DNA from: Cyanoderma ruficeps
Taxonomy: Eukaryota; Chordata; Aves; Passeriformes; Timaliidae
Direction of reading: 5' to 3'
DNA: 64,000 nucleotides
Assembly: GCA_008694505.1 (NCBI GenBank)
Contig: VZDJ01000623.1
Location: forward strand, 7,160,194-7,224,193
Part shown: positions 14,906-28,974 of the stretch, one piece after another
Position numbering within the stretch: position 1 is the stretch's first letter
How the letters are laid out: each line of letters begins with the position of its first letter
Made by a program: the position numbers and the translations under genes
Notes under the pieces: model-generated
Databases searched by the model: none
Seen by the model: the letters and a program-made list of their open reading frames with translations, nothing else
What the model was told of the DNA's origin: nothing

Positions 14906-17900
14906 ATTTGCATATTATAACAAAAAAGTTTCAAAGTTCAGAAAAAACAGCTTGTTTTTTTGAAATAGAATATTGTGATAGATCCCAAATATTCCCCTTG
15001 TCAGGTGTGAAGATATTCCAACATCTATTAAAACCAGAAAGAAAAATAAAGGCTGAAAATGTGAGAACCTACCTGATGGGGAATGCCCCCTCTTTACACT
15101 GCTCTAGGCAGCAGCATTTGTTTTCTGAGTTGCTTTGGTTAAGCAGTGTTTTGCTAAGTCTGACTCTGCACCAGCAGAGAGCAGTAGTAGCCCCATCATG
15201 AAGGGCTAGACCCTGCCAGATGTGTGGGTTTAGTTTGATTTGGGGACACACTGGGGTCTGTGGGCACCAGCTGACCAGTGGCACTCAGAAAACCCTCAGA
15301 ATCTGACCTGCTTCCTGTGCCTCAGTTCTCCCAGCTCACGGCCTGCACAGGCACAGGCATTTTGCTGTTCTTTACAATTTTGTTCAGGTTGACAAGAACA
15401 GTGAGGAATTATGCCCAATATATTTGCTTGCCATCTCTGAGCTCACAAGTGTGAAGGAGCTGCTGCTTTCTCCTTTCAATATTTAATATGCAGTTGCTTT
15501 TAACTTCTGCTTACTGAATTCAGGTTTGTTAAATTTTCTTCCATAAAACAATGTTTGTATACATACACATTCATGTTTATATTATAACAAGATTTCTACT
15601 TTTCAAGACTATTCAAGCAAACACAGACTTTCTCGTTCCACGAGGCCCCAGTAAATGCCTGTTTACATTATTTCTGTGATCTGTAACAAGTGAGAACCCT
15701 ACAGATTTACAAGCCAAATGAATCCTTGAAGTTGAGATATCAAACATCCACTTGCTAATTGTGACATTAATCTCACACTGTCCGCTGCTGAGATGTGATT
15801 GCTGTACTAGTGCGACATTGCCATTTAAAGTCATTTCATCCTGTAGTGCAAGTCATGTGGTTCTGTCTGCTGGTACAGATCCAACAGATGGATTGAGAAG
15901 GAGTAAGAAGTAGAAAGCAAAATGCGAAGAGACTCGTTGATTTTAAAGTATGACATTTTCAGAGGTAGCCTTTGCTTTTCGATTTCTTGGTTCTTAAGAA
16001 CCTAAAATAAGGTGGGGGCTCTCACATGCAGGGTGTTCAGACAGACACCCAGACCTGGGTGCTGGGGAATGCTGCAGTTTACACAAGGTAAAGGGATTCA
16101 GACACAGACAAGCAGATTTTGAAGTAAAATTCACTCTCCTGAGTATACTGGTGAAGTTCCCCACAAAGTGAGAGAGGAGAGTTCAGCAAGTGATCTTGAG
16201 TTACCAAGAGTCAGCACGCAGCAGAAGGAGCCCAGGAAATCCTGTAGAGAAGGTTTTGCTGCAGAGATTGAATTTTCTAAACATAAGTGGGAATGCAGAC
16301 ACCTCTTTGAAGGAGAATCTGATACCAAAAAAGATCTTGCTATGAAGGTCCTCTGTGGAAGGACTCGAGCATTTTGCTGGGAGTGCTTAACACTTGATAA
16401 AACTGGAATCTGAAATGTAACTTTCTTCATAAATGGGTTCTGCAACAAGAATATAAAAGGCATATAATAGAATTCATGAAATTAAGCAAAATTGCTAAAA
16501 GTCTGAATGTACCTCAATGTTTCATTTCCACTAACTGAATGCTAAAATCAAATAACATCTACCTAATGGGAGAGAATAGCAACATATCTTGGAATTTATG
16601 CATACAATCAAAATAAGTAAAAAAACTCTAAATCCTGAGTGGTCATAAAGACAACATTGAAAAAGAGACATTACAGAGAGCACATTTATGAGGCAAAAGA
16701 ATGTGTGGTATCTTTAAAGATTATTGCAAGAATATTTTCATAGCCAACAAAAACCAAGAAAGGCTTGCATACACATTTTTAGCGCAACTTTTTACATGTA
16801 ATTCTGACAGCCATGAGGCCAAGAGAGAAAAGTTGGGAAAGCTGCAGCCCATTCTAGGGAAGCAGATGCTTTCAACTGGAATTGAGTGAGAGTTGTCATG
16901 AGTGAAAAAATGTTAGCCAAGAAAAAACTTCCACTTGGCATCTTATAGAAGGTTCAGCCTGTTCTCTCTCTCCTTCTCCCTCTCTCTGGATAGTTTATTA
17001 GCAAGTGGATCTTTCCTGCTCAGGTTGAAGCTGCCACAAGCCAGATTTTTTTTAGCTTATAGGGCAATGTATTCTTCTTGTTAGTCTCCCTGTTTAGCTT
17101 CTATCTCCTCAAGGTTTCAGTGTTATATAGGATTGTACAATACAAAAAAATAATTTTAATGTAATCAGTACAGTGAAATGGGATTAATAATGACTGTTCA
17201 ATCTCGCAGGCTGAAACAGAGGGTTCTTCATAAATAGGACAGATTCTGTATTGTTAACAACTGAGTTTTCCTTTCCCAAGTTCATCGGCTTCATTTTCTT
17301 CCTCTGAGGAAACTGATTTGCAGGGAAACCTTTTATACTTTGGAAATTTTGTTTGATGAGAGGAAAAAATGGCATGTACGAGGGCCAGACTTGCCTGCAG
17401 CATTTCCCAGAGAAGCTTGCACCCTTCAGTGAGACTGATTAACGTCTCCAGTTCACTTTTCCAAAGATCTGTATGAACATTTTCCAGTAATCTTTTTTGT
17501 TGTCTGAGGAGAGGGCCAGGTCACCAACACCATCTGACCACCAACAAAAAGAAGCTCAAGTACAGCATTAGGATAATGTTTCCCCTCATACCTTGTGACA
17601 AGCAATCCAAAGGCTTTTGGACCTTCTGGAAAGGATTTCTTTTTTCCCATTTTTCATAGGGGCAAGATGACTTGGATAGTTTTGCTGACTACAATCATCT
17701 TATTATAGTTGGCTATACCTAGCACTGATTACACGGCCTCTGGAAATTATGTAGCCCTAACTTTGACCTCTCTGCAGGCCAGCTGACTACAAGTGAGGTG
17801 AAGATGTTCAGCCAGGTCTCTCTGGGAAAAAAATGGCTGAGGCAATTTTGGCCCACAAGATGAAACTCTGTCACTGGACATAAGTCAGAACAGTGATGTG

Positions 17901-20900
17901 CCAAAACAGGCATGTGTGCATATATGCAAGCATCTTTATAAGAGCATATAAAAAGTTTAAGGGTTTATTTTGTTATATTCAATTCCACAGAGCTCTCCTG
18001 GGGGTAAGAATTCCCAATCTCTCCATCTGTACACAACATATATTTTCTCCCAAACAATTCAAGTGCAATGTGCCTTTTTCTGCAGCTACAAAAAATGCAG
18101 CACAGTTAGGAGGCTGCTAATCCAGCAGCATATACAACATGAAGCTTTAAACTCATAATCATCTGAAAGCTTTTCTTAGCTGTAGAAAAATGTTTCTTGT
18201 GCTTCTAGTAACCTATAATAAGGATTCAAACTTTATCCTCTAAAATTGTGAAGCAGGCATTTAAAGTGATAAAGCCATCATTTGCTGTAGAATTTTCTAT
18301 TTAAAAGAAAAACACAGATTCATGTTTATCTTCCAGCTCGCTGAAGACTGGGATTTTGTATGAACTTGTGCTGTTGGGAGAGGCATTGTTTATGAGTTTG
18401 TCTAGCTGCCACTATAAACACAGGCCTGCCTTTGTGTGCATCAGGTCTTTATGTAACCGCTGTGAGGGATGTGGGGTTCTCCTTCAGAAAGCAGCACAGG
18501 CCAGGGCTTTGTCTGGAAGGATGAGGAATGCATATGGGTGATCTTTATTCCTGGAAACTTCTGAGATGTCAAGATGACACTGTTCTCCCTCCTCCCTCCC
18601 TTGCAGGGTCTTCAAAGGTTCCCTGCCTTTGCATCCTCTGCCCACAGCAACATTCATCACAGCACAGACTTAGTGGCTGAACAGAGCATCTGATAAATTC
18701 AGCCTCCTTTTGGCTACAGAGACAGCTCACAGCACAGGAGCACAGGGGAATAGTAAAGGTGGTGACCGTAGAAATCTCTCCCTTCAAATGGAAAAGCAAA
18801 CACCTAGGAAAGCCATTTCTCTCCTCCTCATTTCTCCTGAATGCACACACGTGCTGTGGGAGGCACTAAAAGCAGCTCAGCTCCTCAGGAGCAGTGTTAC
18901 ACCTGTTTCCTTCTCTTGGAAACTCCATCAGAGGAGGGAGGCTGGGAGTGAGAGATGAACCTCGGGGGGCCCAGGGGCCATCTCAGGATGGCCACTCTCA
19001 GGAGTGATTTCAAAGGACTGATTCAGTTGTGTTTATTCTGATACACAAAACAAAAGTAGCCACCAAATATCTTCATCAGGGCTTCCTTCAGGTCTAGCAC
19101 TAGCATAGGGTTAGCCATGTTGGAAATTCCTTAGAAAAATAACTTTGACCTAGAGGAGACTGCTGAAGGGAGAGGCATCTCCTGCTCATTCTACCTGTTT
19201 CAGGGAAGCACAGTAGTTTTACCATTGTAACTTTTAAGAACAGGAGACTCTATATGTTCACTAAGGTGTCTTTCCTTTAGTGATCACTGGTGTTAATGCC
19301 TCACTCTAACACAGGATTTGTTTTAGACTTCAGGAACTACACAAGGCTGATATCTTGGATAACCTTTATTCCATTGGTGTGATCCCTTATCACAGAGCAC
19401 TGGTCACCACGTGTCCTCACGTTGCAATGCCCACCACTGCTGAACTAACCACTAAATTCATGTAGAATCAACAATTCACAAGAGCTTTTAGAGGCAGTAC
19501 AGCTCCTTTCATCTTCCCTGATCGTTGCTTCAAAAAAATAGTTGGAGTGTTTTTGTGAGTCCAGATGAACAAGAATGACAGCAGTAACTCAATAGCATCA
19601 ATCTGTAGCTCGATGGAGCTGAGAAAAAAAGTATTTTTACTGCAAAAGACTGGCATATCATTTGTCTAAAGGCAAGATGAAGTAATTATGCACTTTTAAT
19701 GTAGCCTGGAGTGTTTAGGATGCAGAGGAACAGATTTTAAAAGTGCACACCAATCCTGCCTGCTCATGGAAGGATGGTGATCAACAGCTTCTCCCAAAAA
19801 TAGTTTCCCTGAATCTGCTCAGAATTTCCTTAACATCAGCCTCAGATATAGGGAGACAATGCAAGTCCAGGTTAATACACACTCTAGTGCCCAAAAATCC
19901 TGGTACAAATCTCAGCAGTTCTGGGATCACAGCATAAATCATAATGGTATGAAAGCCGGCTCTGAAGGATAGACAGACAGTCAGAGCTGGAAGTGCTTTT
20001 GCCTGATACCAGTAATCAGTGCTATTCCTGTCAGTGATTATACCCAGGGCTGCCATTAGCAAAGGCAGCATCTATAAAAAATATTTTTAAATTCCTGATT
20101 TAGACTGTTGCAGCTGGAAACATTTTAAGCAATCAATGCTTCTCCCTCTACAGATTAAGTCTGAGGATGGAAGTTGTTTTTCAAAAGAATTTCAGGATTT
20201 CAATGTTTGACTTTATTCTGATAGGAATCAGTGTTACAGATTTTTCCTTGAAGATAAGACCCAAAAAAGCACAGAAACAAAAATCTGGAACCATTCTCAA
20301 TGTTTACTTTTAGAAAAACTGAAATACTTTTTACTGACTTTTTAAGATACATTATTTGGGTAGTAAAAAGAAAAAGAGAAGTCTTAGGAACTAAACAGAA
20401 ATCCAAATATCTTACTCTGAATCTTTCCAAATAAAATTACATTACTGGAATCTATTCCATTGAAGGAACTCTGGAGAGATCAATCTGATTTTACAATGTG
20501 TTTTAGATCCAGTTGAAAGCATATTCAGATGCAAATTCAGTCCATCAAAATTGCTCTCAGCAGTTCTACTTGGGATACAAAAGTTCATCTAATTAGCATC
20601 CACCAGGATGCTTATTTGCTCATTCAAGATGAGAGACCAATTTTCAAAGCAAAATTACATCCTCTGAGTAGAATAGGAACTCTGACATGACACTCAGCTT
20701 TTCAATAACTATTTTCAATGCAAATAAGGTTTCAAAGGACTGTTCTGAGAAAAAAGAAAAACTCACAAAGTGAACAAGCTCCTTCCTGTCTCGTTCTTAA
20801 AGTATACAATATGACAGTTTGAATTACTAATAGGAGGGATGAGGGTAAAATACATTTTCTAAGAATTATGAGCACCTTTACACATTACCTCTCTGTCTCT

Positions 20901-21655
20901 CTATTCGTTGAAGATGTAAACAAAACATTGTTGGTAGCTTCATTCATTTTGAAATGTGAATGGAGGTAAGAGGCCTCTCCCATGACACTCCAGACAGCAG
21001 CAGAGAAGGGGCTGACTGAGGTAAAACTTTAATCAAAATCTGTCAAAGCCGCATAACTTATTGTGACCATTTTTAAAATGAGTTTTACATCATATAAAAC
21101 GTGACTAAAGCATCTGTTACACCATGACTTGTCATTATTTTGTCACTTCTGGTCAGTGTGTGTCTTTCTGTGACTGACAGAACTAGTGCTGCAAGGAGTA
21201 TTGCTAAGTATCTTACATTTAAGTGGCATTTGCAATAAAAATAAAGCAGACAATACCTTTCTGGGAGGGGGTACTAGGCTGTCAAAAGCACTTCTTGAAT
21301 TGCTACATCACACTTAACCTTGTTGCTATACTTAAAGAACCATTCCTTATATAAATACCCTATAAATACCACAAACATCAGCTCGTTCCCATCGTCACAG
21401 AGAGACTCAAAACAAGGCATAAATAGAGCAGAAAGCAGACTGGAGAATGAGGTGTTGTATCCATGATAAATTTCCATGCTCCCCTTCTCGGCACGCTGAC
21501 ATTTTTGGGAGACTTCATGCTAGCTGACATAAAGTCCACATTTTGTTGATGGGAATAAAAGAATTACTGTTTCTTCTTCGAAGACATTCAGACGCTGTGC
21601 TGACAGCCATAATAGAAATGCCCACATAGATTAGAGCAAGGGAAAGAGGGAAAGA

Positions 21656-21677
21656 CTGCAGAGCTCGAGCTCTGCAG
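21656..21677. repeat. Perfect 22-bp palindrome
   Basis: Positions 21656-21677 equal their own reverse complement; each half is CTGCAGAGCTC. It has no spacer, and the symmetry stops at the next base on each side. No associated gene or repeat was seen. Confidence 0.7.
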
Positions 21678-24340
21678 ATAATCATAACATAATAAGAATA
21701 TTAGATCACTGCAAATTTTTTCTCTCTCTTACTATTTGCTGGATTCCTTCTTCGGGCAGGAATTTTTAGGATGCAATCCTGGTTTCCCTCTCCTCAATCT
21801 CACTGTGTTATCTGAATCACCTGTCAGACAGTCACTTGTCATGGGTAGTCATCCATCACCTTGGGGCTCAGGTTTGTGCTACATAAACTACCCTGCCTAG
21901 GAGGGGTGTTCTGGGCATGGTGACAAATGAACAGCCATAAAGTCTGAGTTCATTGCTGATGTCACTTTATAGCCAGACTGGAGAAAGAATGTGAAGCCGA
22001 CCTTGCATCAAAGTATTTCAAGTTTATTGATGGTTTTGTTTTGGTGCAGTTTAGCAGGGAAATTTGCTGTTGCAGTATTTCCCTGAGGCAGAGGATGCTG
22101 CGAGCACAGCCCGCTGCCTTTGCTCACCAGGAGCTGCCCCAGGGCTGTGCTGGAGGCACAGACCCATCCCAGGACCTGGCACCCAGCTCACTCCCACCTT
22201 CACTCCTGGGTTTTCCTGAGCTCTTTGCAGCCCTGCATATGAGCTCCTCCTGCCATGGGCATTGGCAAAGTGCTGCCATTTCCTGAACACTCTGGTGTAA
22301 ATCCCAGATGATTCCAGTGGATTTGGGAGATTTATTTTGGATTTTCACTGAATTTTCTGATATGTTGTTCTTAGCCTTTAGTATAAAAAAGGGGTAAAGG
22401 AAATAGATTTCTGAGAAAAGCTGAAACAGATGACAAACTTTGCATAATATTTACATATTTCCCACTGATTTTCATAGGATGGCCCACATGTACAAACATA
22501 GATGAACATGCATTTTCAGGCACAATCTCTGGTGTGTTAGAAGCATAGTTAAAATATTTAACTTTATATTTGCAAAACAGAAAGCAGCTGACACTATCAT
22601 TTCAAATCAACAAAAGCAGGGCAAATAATAAAAACATCTTTGCAAATTGAGAAAACATTTTATATAAAATGGTCTTAAATTTTTCAAAGTATTTTTATAT
22701 AGTAAATTAAAAAATATGTGACATTCTAGCAACCAAATGCCTTCCAAGCTTCTTCAGATCTCAAGATTTGACCTCCGTTTTTCCATTTCAGCTATCAGAG
22801 TTTCAGTCATTCTGGAGTTTCAGAGGTTTTGTAAGCATCAAGGACTTTCGATGAATTATTTCTTGCTTCCCTCAAGAATTTTGAAAGCCCTTTTGTGAGT
22901 AAAAGGCTTTGCTGTATGTTTGTTTTGTTTAAGTCTATTTGAAGCTTGAGAAAATAATGGAAAGAGGAACAGTGAACCAGCCTTATTCAGATCAGGGCAC
23001 TCAAAAAAAAAATAAATCCTCTGTTGGGTGATTATTGTTATCCTTAACACATAGAAGTGTCATAATTCTGTGTAAGAATTCTTTGGAAGTATTATTTCCA
23101 AAATAACTTTTGTATAGAGTGTGATACTGACTACCAAAGGAACAGAATTAATCAGAGAAAGTACATCATAATGAAATTTTTTCACATACGTATTTTCTGT
23201 GACCTCCAAACTGCACAAGCAAACACATGCACACAGAAAAGTACAGCAAAGGGAAAACTGCTGCTCTGCCTGTTTCATAAGAAGGGAAAAAGAGACTGCT
23301 TGAGTCCTCAGAAGCACTCTCAAAACTGGCAAAACTTTGATTGAAAATAAACAGTGGAACATCCAAATGATGTAAAAAACGTAGGCACACAGGGTGTTTC
23401 AGAGATCAAAAGTCACACAGACATCCCTGAGGTCATGTGGAAGGGATGCAAGGGAGAAGGGGGCCATCTGTATTCTGGACTGTTCTGATGAATACCATTC
23501 ATCTACTAAAATTCCCCTCTAGCATGGCTAATTAGGTCACAGTCTTCAGCAAATGATTTCTACCGACAGTTTCCAGATTTTAAATTGGCTTCTGCCTGTT
23601 TTATGGGTAGGGGAGCTCTGTCAACTGCAAGTGCAGTTGTAAGTTATATATTCAAAATATTTCTGTGTTTTTCTGAAAAACAATATCCTTAAGTACGGTT
23701 TTTGTATGATTTTTCAAAGATAACCTCAAACAGTCAAAGTCTGGGAGAAGATCCAATCTGCTTTGTGATCTGCCTCATTAGGGACACCTCCAAATATGAA
23801 AGACTGGAAGAAAGCATGCCATGGGCTATGTTAGTCCTGCTGTTGTCCTTTATAGCTCTTCTTTGACCTTCTCCCAAGGTTAAAATCAGTACTGGAGTCA
23901 AGTTTCTAATTTAGAGAGAGGCTGGTCTGACCCAGAGCAGCCATCCTGTTTCCCAGCGTGAAGCCTGGTCCGGTCAATGGAACCAGCCTTGCTCAGCTCA
24001 GCCCTTCTCAGAGCAGATATCCCACAGGAATCTCTGACTCTGCTGTCCTTCCTACAGGCCAAAAATCAGTCAATGAGACTTCGGCTGCTAATTTCAGGTT
24101 TTGAAAACTTCCATGCCTGAGGCTCCTCTGCTGTGCTGGTGAAACCTCTGCTGCTCGATGTGGATGCTGATCCCTTGTGCCATTCACTGCTCACTGGTAC
24201 AAGACAAAATGTTTCTGGGCAAGAAATTGATCTAATGGTGAGTCAAGAAACCACTGGGGGCAAAGTCTAATGCAAACTGATACCTGCCATATCTGTATGA
24301 TGGGTTATGACTATCATGTTTCTCATTAACTTGTGTGTGT

Positions 24341-24398
24341 ATATACATATATACATATATACATATATACATATATACATATATACATATATACATAT
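24341..24398. repeat. (ATATATAC)n microsatellite
   Basis: An 8-base unit repeats about seven times after a short GT run and stops at a single unknown base (N at 24399). The N suggests that the array length was unresolved in the assembly. Confidence 0.9.
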
Positions 24399-24399
24399 N

Positions 24400-26513
24400 A
24401 GTAGGGCTAATATAAATATTTAACTAAGTTCTAAACTGACTTCTGATTAAAAAAAAGTGGAACAGCTTTCTCTCTTTTATGACCACTCTAATTTGGAAGG
24501 TCCTGTTTTCACTCTTCACAGAGTGATTAGTAGACTTCAATAGAAAACAATACTACTATTGCATATTAAATTCATAATATATGACCTTAATTTGAATTTA
24601 AATTGGTTTTCTAAAGGTGAATTCACTTTGCAGTCTGATATATTTAGATCTCGCAGTACAAGGGCTTGCACACTTCATTTCTCATTACAGAACTGAGGTT
24701 TTTAGTTTGGGGTCTTTTTCCTTCATAGATGAAAAGAAAGAAAAATGAAACAAAGCACACGTCACTAGAATAACTACAATGATGTGAATGATGCCACAGG
24801 AGACAGAGATCAGAGATCATAGTTCTAGTAATGATTCACTTAGGTCTTACATCTTTATTATATTCTACTATTGAAAAAAGCCTTTCCTGACTGTGACTTC
24901 CTACCAGATGAGTTTTTACCCAGTGTATTTAACATTTTCTCCTAATCATTGAAGAGCTGCTGCCATTAAATAGTCCCTGACATGTTTTTGGCTCTTTGAA
25001 TATCAGTGGCAGGATCTGTGTGGCAATTTTTATCAAAGGTTCATTAAATCAGTTTTCAGTCACTGCCGGAATTTCAAGCTGTGGTACAGGCACTATTAGG
25101 AGCAAGGTATACCAGTGGGGAAAGGGCCATCTGAAGAGCTGAATTCCCCTTTCAGGGCAGGAATCTAGCTGCTTTATCATTCCTCACCAGTTTTAGCTAG
25201 GGGAAAAGATGACATAAGATACTGATTATTTCACTTTGCTGTAGTCCAGATGAAAAGTGGTTCAGTTGAGATAAGAAGAATCAGATTATCACTCTTTTCA
25301 ATTTTTATTGGTAGGAGCAGGGTTTAAACTGTTTCTTACTTCCCATCTCCCTGTAGAAGCATGAAGACCTTTTATTCTTATCAGTAGGCTAAAATCAAAA
25401 CACCAAGATATGCTACAGAGGCAGGTCACAGTCTAAATTTTTCATTGACTAAGCAAAATCCTCTAGAGCCAAGAAAAATTAAGTCATTGGATGTCCTATA
25501 ACATTTCTTCTGTTGGAAAGATAACTCACTTCAGCCCAATTTCTCACTGGAAAAGGAAAGTCTTTTCAGACACAGTAGGGTTTTTCACTCTGGCAGGAGC
25601 CAATGAACCAACAGTTGCAAGACAGTCATCCTGAAGAACCCTAAATAAAACAAGGTAATGAAGTGGGGCAGTGACAGTGTGACATACATCACAGTAGTTT
25701 CACTGTTTGTGCCAGTGGGAAATACTGCTCTGTCCACAGACACCTCCTCATTCCATTTCATTTCTCAGCAATACCATGAAGTCCTTGGACAGAGATGTTG
25801 ACCTGCATTTCCCTCTCAGAGACCCCTTGCAAAGATACATCTCAAATTTCTGAAAATTAAAGGAGTTATGTCTTTGCGTGAGTTACACTCTATGCTTTCT
25901 TAGGTCTCAGGAAAGAGAGAGTGTGAGATGCATCTTCGATTTAAGAAAATCGGGCTAATGAGTTCTCAGTCTCCATGTGCCCATCTCCCCCTGCCAACAC
26001 AAGGAAAATGTACAGATCCCTCAGCTTTCATCTGACAACATTCTGGCAGTAACTCTGAAAGACAGTCCCTGCTTAGTGCAAACCTAAGTGAGCTATGCTT
26101 TTGGAAGGCAGCTCCAATGTCAACATATCAGTGAACTAGACATGGCAATGTCACTGAGTCTGTGGTTTCCAAAGCAGAGCAGGGTAAAAAGGACAGTATT
26201 ATCACCCAGGAGGTGAATGGAATATACTTCTAACTTTTGCCACATGGAAGTTAAGAGATTCTCATATATACCAACAGTGATTTCAGCCACTTTTAATTTA
26301 TAGCACAGTACAGGCTGGGAATGAATCTCAGCAAATCAGTCATCTTCCTGTGGCTTTTCCTACCATCATATGAGGGGGACAATGGTATGGGATTGCAATG
26401 AGGAGTTTAGAGGTCAGGGTAGGTACAGGTAGTGTATTCTAGTGGACTCTGACACTTTCACATTCACCCAGGTTAGCTAGTCAAACACTCCTGAAGCTGC
26501 TGAAGGAATCTTG
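24400..26513. other. Intergenic, nothing recognised
   Basis: Unique-looking AT-rich DNA between the microsatellite and an ERVK-type LTR. No open frame with a known motif and no repeat family was recognised. Confidence 0.55.
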
Positions 26514-26983
26514 TCTACCTGTGGCAGATTTTGAGAGAAAGAGGGCAAGATCTGTGTTTAGAATAAGACAGTGAACTACCCAGCTGAAGCCTACCTGGCT
26601 GAGGCCTGACCCTGAGGCTTGGCCTTGAGGCCCTGAGGCCTTGAGGCCTGTTGAACAGTTAAAATTACTTGTGGCACAGCAGAAATTAGATGTTAAGGTG
26701 GTATTGTGAGATAGTGGGTTTCCTAGAGGTCACTGAGTGCAATTGTTAGTGGTCACGCTTTAGCCACCTTAAGAATAGGTTAAACAGTGTGTGTTTGCCT
26801 TTTTCTCTGTGCCGTATGCCAATGAAAGTGTCGCTGTAACTGTAAACTATATAGAACTGTATATAACCTGCCATTTTAAGCAGAATCAACAGAGAACGTG
26901 TGATTAACCATATTGGTTGGACCTGCATTTGCTTTCTGCTCAACCTCTCATTATTTTTGGGGAGTTTCCTTGTTACATCTACC
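26514..26983 (+). mobile_element. Solo ERVK-type LTR with 6-bp target-site duplication
   Basis: A 458-base element at 26520-26977 begins TGTGGCAGAT and ends CCTTGTTACA. The 6-base repeat TCTACC flanks it at 26514-26519 and 26978-26983. Near 26580-26655 it holds a degenerate array of TGAGGC-like units. Near 26848-26870 there is a TATA-like segment (CTATATAGAACTGTATATAACC region), which suggests the + orientation. Ends, duplication length and promoter-like motif fit an ERVK LTR; the family name is not recognised. No internal retroviral sequence remains. Confidence 0.7.
26588..26652. repeat. Degenerate TGAGGC-type tandem array inside the LTR
   Basis: Units such as CTGAGGCCTG, CTGAGGCTTG and TTGAGGCC follow one another with small changes. 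The array lies in the 5' part of the LTR at 26520-26977, where U3 regulatory repeats would sit. Confidence 0.6.
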
Positions 26984-28974
26984 TACTCTGAAATGCTTTT
27001 ATTCTGAATTGGCAATGATTGGGTCACATTGTACAGATTATTCATACATATTCTAGTTGTGCCTGTAGAGGAAGCAACAGTTTTACTGAAGGGGTTTAGT
27101 GTTATTGCATGCAGGGAGCAGCGAGGAAATGGTTAAACTTGACTGGGAAAACAAGGAGTCTGCAGCAGATGAATTATTGCATGAAGAGAAAGTGAGCATA
27201 TAGTGAATAGCTCTTCCCTTGGAGCAGTTCACAGAGGTAAAGCTGTGTTGCTTTTATTGCCTGCTTTACCAAAACAGTGTATCTTCAAAGCTCTACAGAA
27301 ATAGATGAAACGCAGATCTTACAAATTTTTCAATCCCCTTTGATTTCCACTCCATTTCTTGGTTCAGTAGGAGAGCTTGACAGTAGCACAGAGACAAAAC
27401 AGATTTTTAATGAACCTTTGTTTACAGGCTTGCTAATCAGCACAACTCATCTGCAAATCCACTCCCCCAGCAGTCTTACCCCTTGATGGTTGCCACACTT
27501 ACATTTCAGACCAGCATCTCTTCTAAATGGGAAGGGGTGGTGCTTGATTGCATTTCCCAGTGATGGCAACAACGGTAAAAACAGGCTTCCTAATCAATCT
27601 CCTTAACATCCTGGACTAGCACTTCCTCTTGGCATTCCAGGAGGAATGTAGACACCTATGGGTCAACACAGACATTTTTAATTCACTGAAGACAGGATGT
27701 TTCACTTCACAGTGTTCCCATAATCACCTGCCTTTCCTCTTTAGCCAGTCATTTATATGCAACTCTTTCTGCACCATGCCAAATTACATCACATGTCTGC
27801 AGGCAGATCTTCCACAAAACTCTATTTGTTTTGATATATCAGAAAACTGGAGAGAAGTAGCATATTTTCCATCAGTATCTTAAACATATCTTCAGTTCCA
27901 CTATGCACAAGCAGAGTGTGTGGAAGGAATTTCAGATTCAATCTAACAGAGCAGAAAGTATCTATTTGTTTCAAATTTCTAATAAGCGGCATACAAATGC
28001 AGCTACTTGTCCTTTCACTGCCTTATATTCAATATAGCAAATGTTGTTAAAGTTTTTAGAAAAGAAAAAACATGTCATGAAAGCATCACTTTACAAGACT
28101 GGGTTATAGTAAGAGCCTTAATTGTTTATATTACAAAACTGTTACTATATCTTAACTGAAAAAATACACTATAAAAAAGACTGAAAGTCTTTTACCCTAA
28201 GGAGATTACAAGTGAGCCACACGAAGATGACTTTTTCACTTCTGTGTATAATAGGTTAAGCTAGGTTTTGCCACTCCCTCTTATCTCCTCTAAAGGCAGG
28301 GTCACTGTTGGGCACAAGGAGTGGCAGAGAGGAAATGTGGTTAGAAAACTGTGCACTTAGCTAACCCACAGCTCTGAATTTCCCAGAGGAGACTCTGGCC
28401 AGCAGATGCACTTACCAGCAGTGTCAAGGCTGCCCGGACCAGCTCACAAACCAGTGTTGGGCGAAGGACCAGGAAACCAAAACTTTCTCCTTATGGCTTT
28501 TGCTGACAAAGTTGAAATTTGGCCCTTTATAATACGAGACGAACTATGTACATTTTTAGCATCATTATTGATTAGAAAAGTTACAGATGAAGCATGTTTG
28601 ATTCAATTGAAGGAGTCTTGAACAGCATCTTCCATCTCATTTATCTGTACTGTTTTCCTGTGGGTTTCTTCTATGAAGTATTCTCTTGATTGCTGAAAGG
28701 TTGTTTTTTTTTTTTCCCCCCCTGAATTACTACCAGTAACATGCTCATGTGCTCATCTAAGTTGCGTGCCCTTTCCTATAATTCAGATAGACCACAGGAA
28801 AGTATGGTAAGGCTGATCAGAGGCTCTTCAGTGCACCTTAGTATTTGCACACCCAAATATTGAGTGCAGAATTTGCACCCCCCACACCTCCCCACAACAT
28901 AGAAATTATGGAAAATTGTAGATAAGAGAGAATGTGATCCAGACTGCAGTCCTCACACAACAGGGGTCACCAGA
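26984..28974. other. Intergenic, nothing recognised
   Basis: AT-rich DNA with a T/C homopolymer tract near 28705-28725. No exon or repeat family was recognised. Confidence 0.55.

Larger units (their letters stand above)
12841..24340. other. Intergenic, no gene recognised
   Basis: About 11.5 kb of AT-rich DNA with only short open frames, none with a known motif. Local structures are a T/G-rich low-complexity tract near 14800-14910 and a perfect palindrome at 21656-21677. A moderately GC-rich patch lies near 22080-22300. No LTR, CR1 or RNA gene was recognised. Confidence 0.55.
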
